From NCBI RefSeq assembly GCF_009696175.1, contig NZ_VUMM01000006.1, positions 1 to 64,000 of the forward strand: a stretch of DNA of 64,000 bases, written 5' to 3'. A program made the translations under genes and the position numbers. Shown piece after piece: positions 34,539-43,995 of this stretch (its first letter is position 1; every line of letters begins with the position of its first letter). Under the pieces are notes generated by a model. That model ran no database searches. It was not told where the DNA came from and saw nothing but the letters and a program-made list of their open reading frames with translations. Source of the DNA: Floccifex porci. Lineage in GTDB: Bacteria; Bacillota_I; Bacilli_A; Erysipelotrichales; Erysipelotrichaceae.

Positions 34539-35287
34539 TAAATTTCTATATCCAATTCAACTGGGCAATGATCTGAACCATAAATATCAGTCAATATTTT
34601 AGAATCCTTTACTTTATCCATCAGTTCATCGGAAACCAGCCAGTAATCAATTCTCCACCCGGCATTTTTTTCTCTGGCTTTAAAACGATAGCTCCACCAG
34701 GAATATTCCACTTTATCTGGATATAAAGTACGATAGGAATCTTTTAAATGAATTAAGATATTTTTCTTAAAGCTGTCTCTTTCTTCATCCGTAAAACCTG
34801 CATTTCTTCGATTGGTTTTTGGATTTTTAATATCTATTTCTTCATTGGCAACATTTAGATCCCCACAAAGAAGAATGGGTTTATCAAACGAATCCAGATA
34901 CTGACTGAAAGCCTGATCCCATTCCATACGGTAATCCAGTCGTTTTAATCCATCCCCACTATTAGGAGTATAAACCGTAATGACATAAAAGGACTCAAAT
35001 TCCAGAGCAATAACTCTTCCTTCAGTATCATGAACTTCATTGTGAATTCCATATTTTATAGACAATGGTTTTTCTTTACAAAGAATCATAGTACCAGAAT
35101 ATCCTTTTCTTTGTGCACTGTATTTATACTGATAAGGATACAATTCACAATCGATTTCAATCTGATCTTCCTGTGCTTTTGTCTCCTGGATACAGAAAAT
35201 ATCCGCATCCAGGGCATATAAAATTTCAATAAAATCTTTTTTTAATACTGCTCGAATTCCATTCACATTCCAAGAAATACACTTCAT
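34538..35287 (-). CDS. xth: Exodeoxyribonuclease III / AP endonuclease
   Basis: 249 aa of the exonuclease-endonuclease-phosphatase fold. Motifs: SWNVNGIRA, FCIQETKAQ (metal Glu), LCGDLNVANEEIDI, YSWWSYRF, GWRIDYWLVS and YGSDHCPV. It repairs abasic sites in DNA. It lies downstream of obg by 8 nt on the same strand, so co-transcription is possible. Confidence 0.95.
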   Translation of the reverse strand: MKCISWNVNGIRAVLKKDFIEILYALDADIFCIQETKAQEDQIEIDCELYPYQYKYSAQRKGYSGTMILCKEKPLSIKYGIHNEVHDTEGRVIALEFESFYVITVYTPNSGDGLKRLDYRMEWDQAFSQYLDSFDKPILLCGDLNVANEEIDIKNPKTNRRNAGFTDEERDSFKKNILIHLKDSYRTLYPDKVEYSWWSYRFKAREKNAGWRIDYWLVSDELMDKVKDSKILTDIYGSDHCPVELDIEI

Positions 35288-35295
35288 AAAAACCT

Positions 35296-36579
35296 CTAAT
35301 TCTCAATAAATTCAAATTCAAATCCACACAGCTGTACCGTATCTCCATCCTGACAACCCGCTTCTCTTAGCGCGTTATCGATTCCCAGATAGCGTAAACG
35401 GTTCGCAAACAAATAGAAATCTTCTTCGGTATTTAATTTCTTAATATCAAAAATTCTTTCCAGTCTAGGACCATCCACTTTCCATAGACCTTCCTGTAAA
35501 TGTTCAATTGTGAAATCTTTTTTCTTTTCTTCAAACGTATACGTAACCCCAGTATCCATTGTTTCTTCTTCCATAATTGGAAATGGTGGCGTCTTTTCTA
35601 AAAGGTTAGCCGCCTTTGTCAGAATCGGATCCAGTCCTTCATGAATAATGGTTGTCGTTTCAAATACTTCTAAATCTGGATAGGCTTCTTTAAACGCTTT
35701 TAAATTGTTTTCTGCTTCATCCAGATCCATTTTGTTGGCCACAACAATTTGTGGACGATCCAATAAACGCAAATTATATGACTTTAATTCTTCATTGATA
35801 ATGCGATAGTCTTCAATTGGATTTCTTCCTTCTTCTCCACCCATATCCACAAGATGAACAATGACTCTACATCTCTCAATGTGTTTTAAGAACTGATGTC
35901 CCAATCCTTTTCCATCGCTGGCTCCTTCAATCAGTCCAGGAAGATCGGCCATCACAAAGCTTCTTCCATCTTTAACCTGCACCACTCCAACATTAGGAGC
36001 AATGGTTGTGAATGGATAATCTCCAATTTCCGGTTTTGCTCGACTGACTGCATCCAGGAATGTGGATTTTCCTACACTAGGAAATCCTACCAGTCCCACA
36101 TCAGCCAGCGTTCTTAATTCAACGATAACATCGTATTCCTGCCCAGGGAATCCGTCTTCTGCATATTTGGGAGCGGTATTACGTGCCGATTTAAAGTGGC
36201 AGTTTCCTCTTCCTCCTCTCCCTCCTTTGGCAACGATCTGCTGCTGAAAAGGCTGTGTCAGATCGGCAAGGATCTGTCCTGTTTCAATGTTCTTTACAAC
36301 CGTTCCCAATGGGACTTTTACAATTTTATCGTCACCATTGGCTCCATGCATTCGTTTATTTTTTCCATTTTCCCCTGGAGTCGCCTGAATTTTACGATGA
36401 TAACGTAAATCCAGCAAGGTTGTCATTCCCGGGTCGGCTTCAAAGATTACATCTCCACCTTTCCCACCATCTCCTCCAAAAGGACCTCCATAGGCAACGT
36501 ATTTCTCATGACGGAAACTGACAATTCCATTTCCGCCTTTTCCAGCTTTTACATGGACTTTTACCTGATCAACAAACAT
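35296..36579 (-). CDS. obg: GTPase Obg/CgtA
   Basis: 427 aa. The Gly-rich Obg fold occupies residues 1-158 (KAGKGGNGIVSFRHEKYV, GGDGGKGGDV). The G domain follows (GFPSVGKSTFLD, ADLPGLIEG, VANKMDL), and a C-terminal OCT domain completes the Firmicutes form. It acts in late 50S ribosome assembly and stress response. It is located after rplU-prp-rpmA as in most bacteria. Confidence 0.97.
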   Translation of the reverse strand: MFVDQVKVHVKAGKGGNGIVSFRHEKYVAYGGPFGGDGGKGGDVIFEADPGMTTLLDLRYHRKIQATPGENGKNKRMHGANGDDKIVKVPLGTVVKNIETGQILADLTQPFQQQIVAKGGRGGRGNCHFKSARNTAPKYAEDGFPGQEYDVIVELRTLADVGLVGFPSVGKSTFLDAVSRAKPEIGDYPFTTIAPNVGVVQVKDGRSFVMADLPGLIEGASDGKGLGHQFLKHIERCRVIVHLVDMGGEEGRNPIEDYRIINEELKSYNLRLLDRPQIVVANKMDLDEAENNLKAFKEAYPDLEVFETTTIIHEGLDPILTKAANLLEKTPPFPIMEEETMDTGVTYTFEEKKKDFTIEHLQEGLWKVDGPRLERIFDIKKLNTEEDFYLFANRLRYLGIDNALREAGCQDGDTVQLCGFEFEFIEN

Positions 36580-36599
36580 ATTCAGGCTCCTTTCTATCT

Positions 36600-36627
36600 A
36601 AAAAAATAGACCCCGTTACGGGATCTT
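36600..36627 (-). terminator. Terminator after rpmA
   Basis: AGATCCCGT / ACGGGGTCT stem and T-run on the minus strand. It separates the ribosomal protein operon from obg. Confidence 0.85.
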
Positions 36628-36639
36628 TAAAATTCTGTA

Positions 36640-36924
36640 CTAAGCCTGTGGATAAACAGAAACTTTCTTTTTATCCTTTCCAAGACGTTCAAACTTAACT
36701 ACACCATCGACTAAAGCGAATAATGTATCATCGCCTCCGCGACCAACGTTTGTTCCTGGATGAATCTTAGTTCCACGTTGACGGTAAATGATACTACCAG
36801 CATGACAGAATTGTCCATCTGATAATTTTGCACCTAAACGTTTTGAATGAGAATCACGACCGTTCTTTGTGGAACCAACTCCCTTTTTAGATGCGAAAAA
36901 TTGAATATCTAATGTGAAACGCAT
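36640..36924 (-). CDS. rpmA: 50S ribosomal protein L27 with cleavable N-terminal extension
   Basis: 94 aa. The N-terminus [11 protein letters not shown] precedes [14 protein letters not shown], the mature start of L27. The QFFA site matches the Firmicute Prp cleavage motif, so the extension should be removed by the protease encoded directly upstream. The mature N-terminus reaches the peptidyl transferase centre. Confidence 0.97.
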   Translation of the reverse strand: MRFTLDIQFFASKKGVGSTKNGRDSHSKRLGAKLSDGQFCHAGSIIYRQRGTKIHPGTNVGRGGDDTLFALVDGVVKFERLGKDKKKVSVYPQA

Positions 36925-36927
36925 GAT

Positions 36928-37242
36928 TTACACCTCTTTCCTTATTATCGTAATATTTTGCGGATAACTCTCTACCATTGTTTCATATTGTTTAACTAAA
37001 AACAAGAGAACCAGCTGTAAAGAATCTGAATTTTTTAATACTTTTATACGAATTCGATTTTCCCGAACTTCTAAATCTACATCCTGTTCGAAAAGTTCAT
37101 CCAATGCGTTTAACGCACCGAATCCTATGGATGAAGCCCCTGCGCAAACCAGATCCTTTCCCCATTCATCAAAATGGGCATGTCCAGCCATACGAATGGA
37201 CATGATCTGATCTTTATCACACAGTATTTCCACCTTAACCAT
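36928..37242 (-). CDS. prp: Ribosomal-processing cysteine protease Prp
   Basis: 104 aa, encoded between rplU and rpmA. Catalytic pair H21 (MAGHAHFDEWG) and C33 (KDLVCAGAS), twelve residues apart. It cleaves the N-terminal extension of L27, which is essential in Firmicutes with extended L27. A truncated phage homologue with the same spacing lies in the CRISPR array at 7834-8043. Confidence 0.93.
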   Translation of the reverse strand: MVKVEILCDKDQIMSIRMAGHAHFDEWGKDLVCAGASSIGFGALNALDELFEQDVDLEVRENRIRIKVLKNSDSLQLVLLFLVKQYETMVESYPQNITIIRKEV

Positions 37243-37244
37243 AA

Positions 37245-37547
37245 TTAAGCCTCAATAGCTGTAATTTTTACACGAGTATATGGTTGACGGTGTCCTTGTT
37301 TACGACGAGTAGAGCTTTTCTTAGGTTTGTATTTGATAATTGTAATTTTCTTACCTTTACCTTGTTTTTCAACAACACCAGTAACACTAGCTCCTTCAAC
37401 ATAAGGTTTTCCAATTTTACCGTTAGCGAATAACACTTTGTCGAATGTAATTGTTTCACCTTCGTTAACATCTAATTTTTCAACGTAGATGACAGCATCT
37501 TGTTCAACTTTAATTTGTTTTCCACCTGTTTCAATAATTGCGTACAT
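37245..37547 (-). CDS. rplU: 50S ribosomal protein L21
   Basis: 100 aa from [16 protein letters not shown] (ATG 37547, AAAGGAG upstream), ending in the [20 protein letters not shown] motif. An upstream in-frame ATG would add 11 residues that include the ribosome binding site and is rejected. First gene of rplU-prp-rpmA. Confidence 0.97.
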   Translation of the reverse strand: MYAIIETGGKQIKVEQDAVIYVEKLDVNEGETITFDKVLFANGKIGKPYVEGASVTGVVEKQGKGKKITIIKYKPKKSSTRRKQGHRQPYTRVKITAIEA

Positions 37548-37554
37548 TTTTTTA

Positions 37555-37640
37555 TCTCCTTTCCTTTGATGACTCGCCATTAAGGTGTGCCATGCAACTT
37601 TAACCTTTTCTGTGCGGTTGCAAGAGCGGAGTCTGCAACA
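37555..37640 (-). ncRNA. Putative L21 leader (rplU 5' UTR autoregulatory element)
   Basis: The ~90-nt 5' UTR between the promoter and rplU contains an inverted motif (GTTGCAGAC...GGTTGCAAGAGCGG on the plus strand) and, in transcript sense, TTGCATGGCACACC. This arrangement resembles the L21 leader known upstream of Firmicute rplU. Identification is by recall of the motif and position; folding was not computed. Confidence 0.5.
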
Positions 37641-37645
37641 GTAGT

Positions 37646-37674
37646 ATTATAAAGGAAGGAAAAATGAAATTCAA
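37646..37674 (-). promoter_or_regulatory. Promoter of rplU-prp-rpmA
   Basis: TTGAAT and TATAAT separated by exactly 17 nt on the minus strand, about 100 nt upstream of rplU. Confidence 0.8.
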
Positions 37675-37681
37675 GTCTATT

Positions 37682-38158
37682 TTATATAAAATAAATCAGT
37701 CCAAACAAAATTCCCAGAATGTATCCTACAAGGACATCACTTACATAATGCAGTCCAGCAATAACTCGAATACAGGCTTCTAAAAAGCTCACAATCAAAA
37801 AGAAGATTCCCAGAGGTTTGTTCAAATACAGGATCGTCATTGAAATGATCACCGAAGAAAATACATGTCTGGAAGGCATCGATTGTCCTTTTGTATCTTT
37901 TTGAATCAATGGGCGTATGCTCCAGGCTTCATAAGGTCTTAATCGATTGATCTTGCTTCGTATGATAGTTACAATCACAAAAGAAACAGAAGGAACCAGA
38001 ACCGCTTTCCATAAGAAAGCATTATCCCATAGAATCATTAATAAAAGTGGATATACAATATACATGAGCAGAGTAAAAATTTTGTTTAATAATCTTACAA
38101 CATGTTTATATCTATGAAATCGTTTATATAAAAAAGAATAAAATCTGCCATAATTCAT
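37682..38158 (-). CDS. PAP2-family membrane phosphatase
   Basis: 158 aa with several membrane segments. The three PAP2 motifs are present: KINRLRPYE, MPSRHVFSS (Arg replaces the usual Gly before His) and RVIAGLHYVSDVL. It may act on undecaprenyl pyrophosphate or phosphatidic/phosphoglycerol phosphates. ATG 38158 is used; TACAAT lies six bases before it and no Shine-Dalgarno sequence is present, so the mRNA may be leaderless. An upstream ATG at 38194 falls in the glnS terminator. Confidence 0.82.
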   Translation of the reverse strand: MNYGRFYSFLYKRFHRYKHVVRLLNKIFTLLMYIVYPLLLMILWDNAFLWKAVLVPSVSFVIVTIIRSKINRLRPYEAWSIRPLIQKDTKGQSMPSRHVFSSVIISMTILYLNKPLGIFFLIVSFLEACIRVIAGLHYVSDVLVGYILGILFGLIYFI

Positions 38159-38185
38159 ATTTTTATTGTACAAGAAGCCAAAAAG

Positions 38186-38210
38186 AAAAACCATCTTAAG
38201 ATGGTTTTAT
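38186..38210 (-). terminator. Terminator of glnS
   Basis: Self-complementary AACCATCTTAAGATGGTT flanked by A and T runs. It works in minus orientation after glnS. Confidence 0.8.
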
Positions 38211-39880
38211 TTTGGCAATTTAAAGGAACTCTTTAATGGTGTAATGCGATTGAAATACAATTCTGTATCCGTTGTATCTTTTGTATCAATGCAGAAATAT
38301 CCATTACGTACAAACTGGAATGAATCTCCTGGTTTGAATTCCTTCACAAATGGTTCAACATAACCTTTTGTAACCGTTAATGAATTTGGATTTAAATTTA
38401 CAGTTCCATCTTCATTATAAACACCTTTGGATTCATCCACTAAATTTTCATACAGACGAGCCGTTACTTCTACGGCACTGTTCTGTTCTACCCAATGGAT
38501 CGTTCCTTTGACTTTACGACCTGTAAATCCAGATCCACTTCTGGTTTCTGGATCGTAAGTACAATGCACTTTTGTGATGTTTCCATTTTCATCTTTTTCA
38601 AATCCTGTACATTTCACAAAATAAGCATTCATCAGACGAACTTCATTACCCGGGAACAGTCTGAAATATTTTTTAACTGGTTCTTCCATGAAGTCCTCTC
38701 TTTCAATCCACAACTTTTTACCAAATGGAACCATATGTTTTCCCAGTTCTGGATTTTCTACATTTGTGGTAACTTCCATATATTCAATTTTATCTTCATC
38801 ATAATTATCAATGATCAGTTCAACTGGATCCAGTACCCCCATAATACGAGGTGCTTTTGGTTTCAGATCTTCTCGAATACAATATTCCAGCATCGCATAG
38901 TCTACCGAAGAATTGGATTTGGAAACCGAACACAATTCCATAAACATCTTAATGGATTCTGGTGTAAATCCACGTCTTCTTAATGCAGCAATGGTTACCA
39001 GACGAGGATCGTCCCATCCATCAACCACTTTCTGTTCCACAAGACGTTTAATATAACGTTTTCCAGTCACTACATTAGTAACATACATTTTCGCAAATTC
39101 AATCTGTTTTGGGAATTCTTCTGGTTTATTTTTAAATCCACATTCAATCACAACCCAGTCATATAAAGGACGATGATCTTCAAATTCCAGTGTACAGATA
39201 GAATGTGTAATTCCTTCCAGTGCATCTTCAATTGGATGCGCAAAGTCATACATTGGATAAATGCACCAATCATCTTTTGTATTGTGATGATGAATACGAG
39301 CTACACGATATAAAATTGGATCTCTCATATTGATATTTGGACTAGCCATATCGATTTTAGCGCGCAATACTTTAGAACCATCTTCAAATTCTCCATTTTT
39401 CATTCCTTCAAACAAACGTAAATTTTCTTCTACTGAACGATTTCGATAAGGAGATTCTTTTCCTGGTTCTGTTAAAGTCCCATGATATTCACGAATCTGT
39501 TCTGGACTTAAATCACAAACATAAGCTTTTCCTTTTTTAATCAGTTTGACCGCATTTTCATACATATCCTGAAAATAATTGGATGCGAATTTAACATCTC
39601 CATCATATCTGGCATTTAACCATTTAACATCTTCTACAATTGAATTCACATATTCAATGTCTTCTTTTGTTGGATTGGTATCATCAAAACGCAAATTAAA
39701 AGCTCCATTGTATTTTTCAGCCAAACCATAATTCAATAATATAGATTTCGCATGTCCTATATGTAAATATCCATTTGGTTCAGGAGGAAAACGAGTAATT
39801 ACCTTTGTACATCTTCCTTCTTCTATATCCTGATCAATAATTCTTTCAATAAAATTCTTGCTGACAACTTCTTTTTCCAT
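38207..39880 (-). CDS. glnS: Glutaminyl-tRNA synthetase
   Basis: 557 aa. Class I signature in [19 protein letters not shown] site [16 protein letters not shown] occupies the KMSKS position before [19 protein letters not shown]. The C-terminal beta barrels hold the anticodon-binding region. Most Firmicutes make Gln-tRNA by transamidation, so a GlnRS is informative about lineage. GGAGG precedes the start. Confidence 0.96.
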   Translation of the reverse strand: MEKEVVSKNFIERIIDQDIEEGRCTKVITRFPPEPNGYLHIGHAKSILLNYGLAEKYNGAFNLRFDDTNPTKEDIEYVNSIVEDVKWLNARYDGDVKFASNYFQDMYENAVKLIKKGKAYVCDLSPEQIREYHGTLTEPGKESPYRNRSVEENLRLFEGMKNGEFEDGSKVLRAKIDMASPNINMRDPILYRVARIHHHNTKDDWCIYPMYDFAHPIEDALEGITHSICTLEFEDHRPLYDWVVIECGFKNKPEEFPKQIEFAKMYVTNVVTGKRYIKRLVEQKVVDGWDDPRLVTIAALRRRGFTPESIKMFMELCSVSKSNSSVDYAMLEYCIREDLKPKAPRIMGVLDPVELIIDNYDEDKIEYMEVTTNVENPELGKHMVPFGKKLWIEREDFMEEPVKKYFRLFPGNEVRLMNAYFVKCTGFEKDENGNITKVHCTYDPETRSGSGFTGRKVKGTIHWVEQNSAVEVTARLYENLVDESKGVYNEDGTVNLNPNSLTVTKGYVEPFVKEFKPGDSFQFVRNGYFCIDTKDTTDTELYFNRITPLKSSFKLPK

Positions 39881-39931
39881 AGGTCCCTCCTACATTGATA
39901 TTATTCTATCATAGATAGTCAAGTAGTCCAC

Positions 39932-42900
39932 TTATTTTTCCAAAATCCATTTAAAGCTTTTCGCAAGAATCGAATTGGGACGATCTTTTTTTCCATTCAC
40001 ATACACAAATCGATTCTTCTGGATATTCTCTTTTTCCAGTTTATATAAATCTGGCATAACCACAACATCCAGTCTTCCTTTTTCATCTTCAATAGTCATA
40101 AAACACATCCACTGTCCATTTTTCGTCTTATGAGTTCGAAATCCATTCACTTTTCCCAATACATTCACATATCCATTAATGGATAATACCTGCTGTATAG
40201 GAGTGCTTTTTGGAAATTGTTTTCGTAATTCTTTAATTGGATGCATCGTTAAATAAAAACCAAATACATCAAATTCTTTCTGAGCATCTGCCATTGGATT
40301 ATCGCTATATCGCACAATGGAAGGTGGAGATACAATATCATAACATAATAAAGTTCCTTCACTGGTCTGGGTACACACTAAATGGGCATAATCCAGTACT
40401 TTCTGAAGATTGGCTCTCATTGTTTCCCGATTGTATTCAAAACAATCCAGAGCTCCTCCATCAATGAATATTTTTAATACAGAATCTTCAATTGAAATGG
40501 ATTTGGTTCTTACCACAAATTCGATAAAATTCTGATATTCCTGTTTTTCTCTTTGTTCAATAATAAGTGGATAAACACTTTTCCCAATTCCTTTTAATAC
40601 CTGTAATGGCATACGTAAACCTTTTTCTTCTATGGAATACGTTTCATAAGAATATAGAACACTTGGCTTTAAAATCTGAATATTTCTCTTCTGGCATTCA
40701 TAAATATATTCCATTGTCTTCTTTTCTGAACCAATAACGCTATCCAGTAAACATTTATAGAAATAGAAAGGATAATTCGCTTTTAAATATGCCATCTGGT
40801 ATACAATCAATCCATAAGCATAACTATGAGACTTGTTAAATCCATATTGTGCAAATCGTTCCATTGTCACAAATATTTCCAGAGCCACTTTCTGTGAAAT
40901 GCCTTTCTGATACGCTCCCTGTAAAAATTGAACTTTAAACGATTCCATCATTTCCATATTCTTTTTGGACATCGCTTTACGTAAATTATCTGCCTGAGAT
41001 AAACTGAATCCACCAATAACCTGTGCCGTTTTCATAATCTGTTCCTGGTAGATCATGATTCCATACGTATCTTTTAATACCGGTTCTAATAAAGGATGTA
41101 AATATGTTACCTTTGAAGGATCTTTTTTTCTTTCTATATATTCATCAATATTATGCATAGGACCTGGACGATACAAAGCCAGTATTGCACAAATATCTTC
41201 AAACTGATTGGGTTTCATCTTATATAAAAGCTGTTTAATTCCTTCCGATTCCAGCTGAAAAACACCCACTGTATCCGCATTTGACAAAAGCTGATACGTT
41301 TTGGCATCGTTTAATGGAATTTTTAATATATCCAGGGAAACATGTAAATACGATTCAATGGTTTTTAGAATCTGATCAATGGTTGAAAGATTCTTCAATC
41401 CTAAAAAATCCATTTTGATCAGACCTAATTCTTCTAAATATTCCATTGTGAACTGAGAAGCATAAGTATTTTCATCCACTTTCATCAAAGGACACACTTC
41501 AACAATGTCCTGCTGGCTTAAAATAATACCGGCTGCATGAATGGAAGCATGTCGGGGAAGACCTTCTAAAGGCAAAGCTCTTTTAAAGAGTTCCTGGTAT
41601 TTGACATCCTGTTCGATCTTTTTTCTAAAATTTGTATTTTTATGATACGCTTCCAGTAATGTTTCCTTTTCTTCCAGTACACGAATCAGTTCATCCACTT
41701 TTCTTACCGGCATAGACATACATCGACTGACATCTCTTAATACCTGTTTGGTCTTCATTGTATTAAAGGTAACAATATGACTGGCTTTCTGATTTCCATA
41801 TCGATTTATGACATACTGAATTACTTCTTCACGACGATTGTCTGGAAAATCCGTATCTATATCTGGCATTGAAATACGATCGGGATTTAAAAAACGTTCA
41901 AACAATAAATCATTTTCAATGGGATCAATGTGCGTAATTCCCAGACAGTAAGCCACTAAAGAACCAGCAACCGAACCTCTTCCAGGCCCAACCATAATCT
42001 CTTTACTTCTGGCATATCGGATAAAATCCCATACAATTAAAAAATAATCAGTAAAGCCCATCGATTGAATGACATGCAGTTCATATTGAAGACGTTTCAC
42101 ATAGTTCTCTTTCACATGTCCATTTAATCTTTTCTTTAACCCTGCTTTACATAAACTATTTAAAAATGTATTTGAATCGGCATTGTACTGATTTTTAAAA
42201 ACAGGCAGTGTATTTCTCTTAAAAGCCATCTGTACATTACACATTTCACAGATTTCATCCGTAGCTTTCAGATCCTGTTCATCATACAATTCTTCCATTT
42301 CACCAATGGTACGAAAATAACGATTGTAGCTGACATCTAAGGTCGCATCGTTTAAAGTTGTCTGCCTGGCAATTGCTCTTAAAACTTTTAAATTTTCGAC
42401 ATCTTCTTTTTCTCCATAATAAATACGAGATAAAGCCACTGTTTTCACAAGATTCGAAATTAAATCTTTTAAATAACGATTTCTTTGACGATGAAAACTG
42501 GAATCATTCATCGCAATGGAAACATAAAAATCTTTCCAGGCTTCTTTACATAGATTCACAAAAGACAGTATTTCTTCATCTTTTTCTTTAATAATATAAG
42601 AAGCCAGTTCATCTTCATAATCCGATGCCGTTAAAACCACACAATTCTGAGTAGATAAAGACAGCTGCTCAAAAGATAAAGTCTCACTGGACATTTTTAA
42701 AGTGGAAATCTTATATAATTCTTTTAAACCTGTATCATTTTTAGCCAGTAAAATAAAATGAAATTCTTTTTCTTTTAATATAGCTTCCGTTTCTAAACCA
42801 ATAATAGGATGCACACCTTTTTCTTTACAAAGATGCCAGAATTTCATCACGGAAAATAAACTATTATGTTCCGTTAAACAGGCATGATAAAACCCTTTTT

Positions 42901-42982
42901 GAAGACAGTGATCAATAATATCTTCCAGTTTAAAACCTGATTCTAATAATGAGTAACAGCTTCTAACATGTAAATGATTCAT
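39932..42982 (-). CDS. dnaE: DNA polymerase III alpha subunit DnaE
   Basis: 1016 aa from MNHLHVRSCYSLLES. N-terminal PHP domain, the catalytic motif SMPDIDTDFPDNRR, VGPGRGSVAGSLVAY, YGIMIYQEQIM, helix-hairpin-helix and an OB domain (YVNVLGKVNGFRTHKTKNGQ). In Firmicutes DnaE extends primers before PolC takes over. ATG 42982 has TATAAT seven bases upstream and no ribosome binding site, consistent with a leaderless transcript. The earlier in-frame ATG at 43069 lies inside cdd and is unlikely. Confidence 0.95.
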   Translation of the reverse strand: MNHLHVRSCYSLLESGFKLEDIIDHCLQKGFYHACLTEHNSLFSVMKFWHLCKEKGVHPIIGLETEAILKEKEFHFILLAKNDTGLKELYKISTLKMSSETLSFEQLSLSTQNCVVLTASDYEDELASYIIKEKDEEILSFVNLCKEAWKDFYVSIAMNDSSFHRQRNRYLKDLISNLVKTVALSRIYYGEKEDVENLKVLRAIARQTTLNDATLDVSYNRYFRTIGEMEELYDEQDLKATDEICEMCNVQMAFKRNTLPVFKNQYNADSNTFLNSLCKAGLKKRLNGHVKENYVKRLQYELHVIQSMGFTDYFLIVWDFIRYARSKEIMVGPGRGSVAGSLVAYCLGITHIDPIENDLLFERFLNPDRISMPDIDTDFPDNRREEVIQYVINRYGNQKASHIVTFNTMKTKQVLRDVSRCMSMPVRKVDELIRVLEEKETLLEAYHKNTNFRKKIEQDVKYQELFKRALPLEGLPRHASIHAAGIILSQQDIVEVCPLMKVDENTYASQFTMEYLEELGLIKMDFLGLKNLSTIDQILKTIESYLHVSLDILKIPLNDAKTYQLLSNADTVGVFQLESEGIKQLLYKMKPNQFEDICAILALYRPGPMHNIDEYIERKKDPSKVTYLHPLLEPVLKDTYGIMIYQEQIMKTAQVIGGFSLSQADNLRKAMSKKNMEMMESFKVQFLQGAYQKGISQKVALEIFVTMERFAQYGFNKSHSYAYGLIVYQMAYLKANYPFYFYKCLLDSVIGSEKKTMEYIYECQKRNIQILKPSVLYSYETYSIEEKGLRMPLQVLKGIGKSVYPLIIEQREKQEYQNFIEFVVRTKSISIEDSVLKIFIDGGALDCFEYNRETMRANLQKVLDYAHLVCTQTSEGTLLCYDIVSPPSIVRYSDNPMADAQKEFDVFGFYLTMHPIKELRKQFPKSTPIQQVLSINGYVNVLGKVNGFRTHKTKNGQWMCFMTIEDEKGRLDVVVMPDLYKLEKENIQKNRFVYVNGKKDRPNSILAKSFKWILEK

Positions 42983-43009
42983 ATTACATATTATATAATT
43001 TGAAACCAT

Positions 43010-43031
43010 AAAAAAAAAGCAGTATCCACTG
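43010..43031 (-). terminator. Terminator of cdd
   Basis: AAGCAGT / ACTGCTT stem followed by eight T on the minus strand, between cdd and dnaE. Confidence 0.8.
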
Positions 43032-43032
43032 C

Positions 43033-43419
43033 TTATTCTAAACACTGTGAGCCAAAAGGATAGGGACACAGATCACAAATGCGATAAGTCACTGATTCTC
43101 CTGTATTTGAAAACCAAACAACTTCTTTATCCTTTTCAAACATTTCACTCATTACCTGACGACATACAAAACAGGAAGGCTGAATCTGTTGTGAATCACA
43201 CAATACATATATTTTTTCAAAATCATAGGGTTTATATCCAGAAGCAATGGCAGAAAAGATTGCCACTCTTTCAGCACAGATAGTTGCCCCATAGGAAGCA
43301 TTTTCAATATTAACTCCACTAAACTCTTTTCCATCTTTCATCACAACAATACTGGATACACGGAAATGAGAATATGGACTGTATGAATTTTCAAGCAATG
43401 CCATTAATTTTTCAAACAT
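43033..43419 (-). CDS. cdd: Cytidine deaminase
   Basis: 128 aa. Substrate loop NIENASYGATICAERVAI (zinc Cys and catalytic Glu) and the second zinc motif PSCFVCRQVMSE. It deaminates cytidine and deoxycytidine in pyrimidine salvage. GAGGAA precedes the start. Confidence 0.95.
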   Translation of the reverse strand: MFEKLMALLENSYSPYSHFRVSSIVVMKDGKEFSGVNIENASYGATICAERVAIFSAIASGYKPYDFEKIYVLCDSQQIQPSCFVCRQVMSEMFEKDKEVVWFSNTGESVTYRICDLCPYPFGSQCLE

Positions 43420-43428
43420 ATTTCCTCA

Positions 43429-43926
43429 CTAAAGTGGATTTCTTTGAACCACTTCTAAACAATTATGTGCAATCATCTCATCAATAATCTGATCTGGCAA
43501 ATATAAAGAAGGATCTTTTTTTAAATCAAATCCCATTTCCTGTAAAGATTCCGCTACAAAACGGGAACAGAAATAAGAATTTTCAAAATGATGAGAAATA
43601 TGAAACAGACATAAAAAGACACCAAAAGAAGAATATTTAAGATTTTTACCTTTTTTTTCACAACTTTCAATTTTATGTTTTAAAATATCATATTTTTCCT
43701 GAGATACCGTAAACTGAATTGAAAAACTTTTATTTTTTCTTCTCTGTTTATGACGTTTTGGATATTCTTTTCGAAATCCCTTTTTATTAAAACTATAATA
43801 ATAATCTGTACCAGATTCTAAAGATACGGATACATGAGAATAGTTGTGACCAAATAAATACAATAACAAATAAGAAATTAAATTGTGATAAGTAGTAAAT
43901 AACAAAGTAACTTTATTCGTATTCAT
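43429..43926 (-). CDS. Putative permuted papain-like (NlpC/P60-type) protein
   Basis: 165 aa. His in FGHNYSHVSVSL precedes Cys in YFCSRFVAESLQEMG, the order expected of circularly permuted NlpC/P60 (YiiX/LRAT-like) cysteine hydrolases. No signal peptide is visible, so it is probably cytoplasmic or membrane-associated through its hydrophobic N-terminal stretch (ISYLLLYLFG). Substrate unknown. Located 10 nt upstream of cdd on the same strand. Confidence 0.6.
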   Translation of the reverse strand: MNTNKVTLLFTTYHNLISYLLLYLFGHNYSHVSVSLESGTDYYYSFNKKGFRKEYPKRHKQRRKNKSFSIQFTVSQEKYDILKHKIESCEKKGKNLKYSSFGVFLCLFHISHHFENSYFCSRFVAESLQEMGFDLKKDPSLYLPDQIIDEMIAHNCLEVVQRNPL

Positions 43927-43959
43927 TTTTTAATCTCTCTAAATATTATATTAACATAG

Positions 43960-43985
43960 AAAAAGCAGAAATACATCTGCTTTTT
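43960..43985. terminator. Bidirectional terminator
   Basis: AAAAAGCAGA / TCTGCTTTTT perfect 10-bp stem with a six-base loop, at the end of the leucine-rich surface protein gene. Confidence 0.85.
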
Positions 43986-43995
43986 ATTTTAAGGA

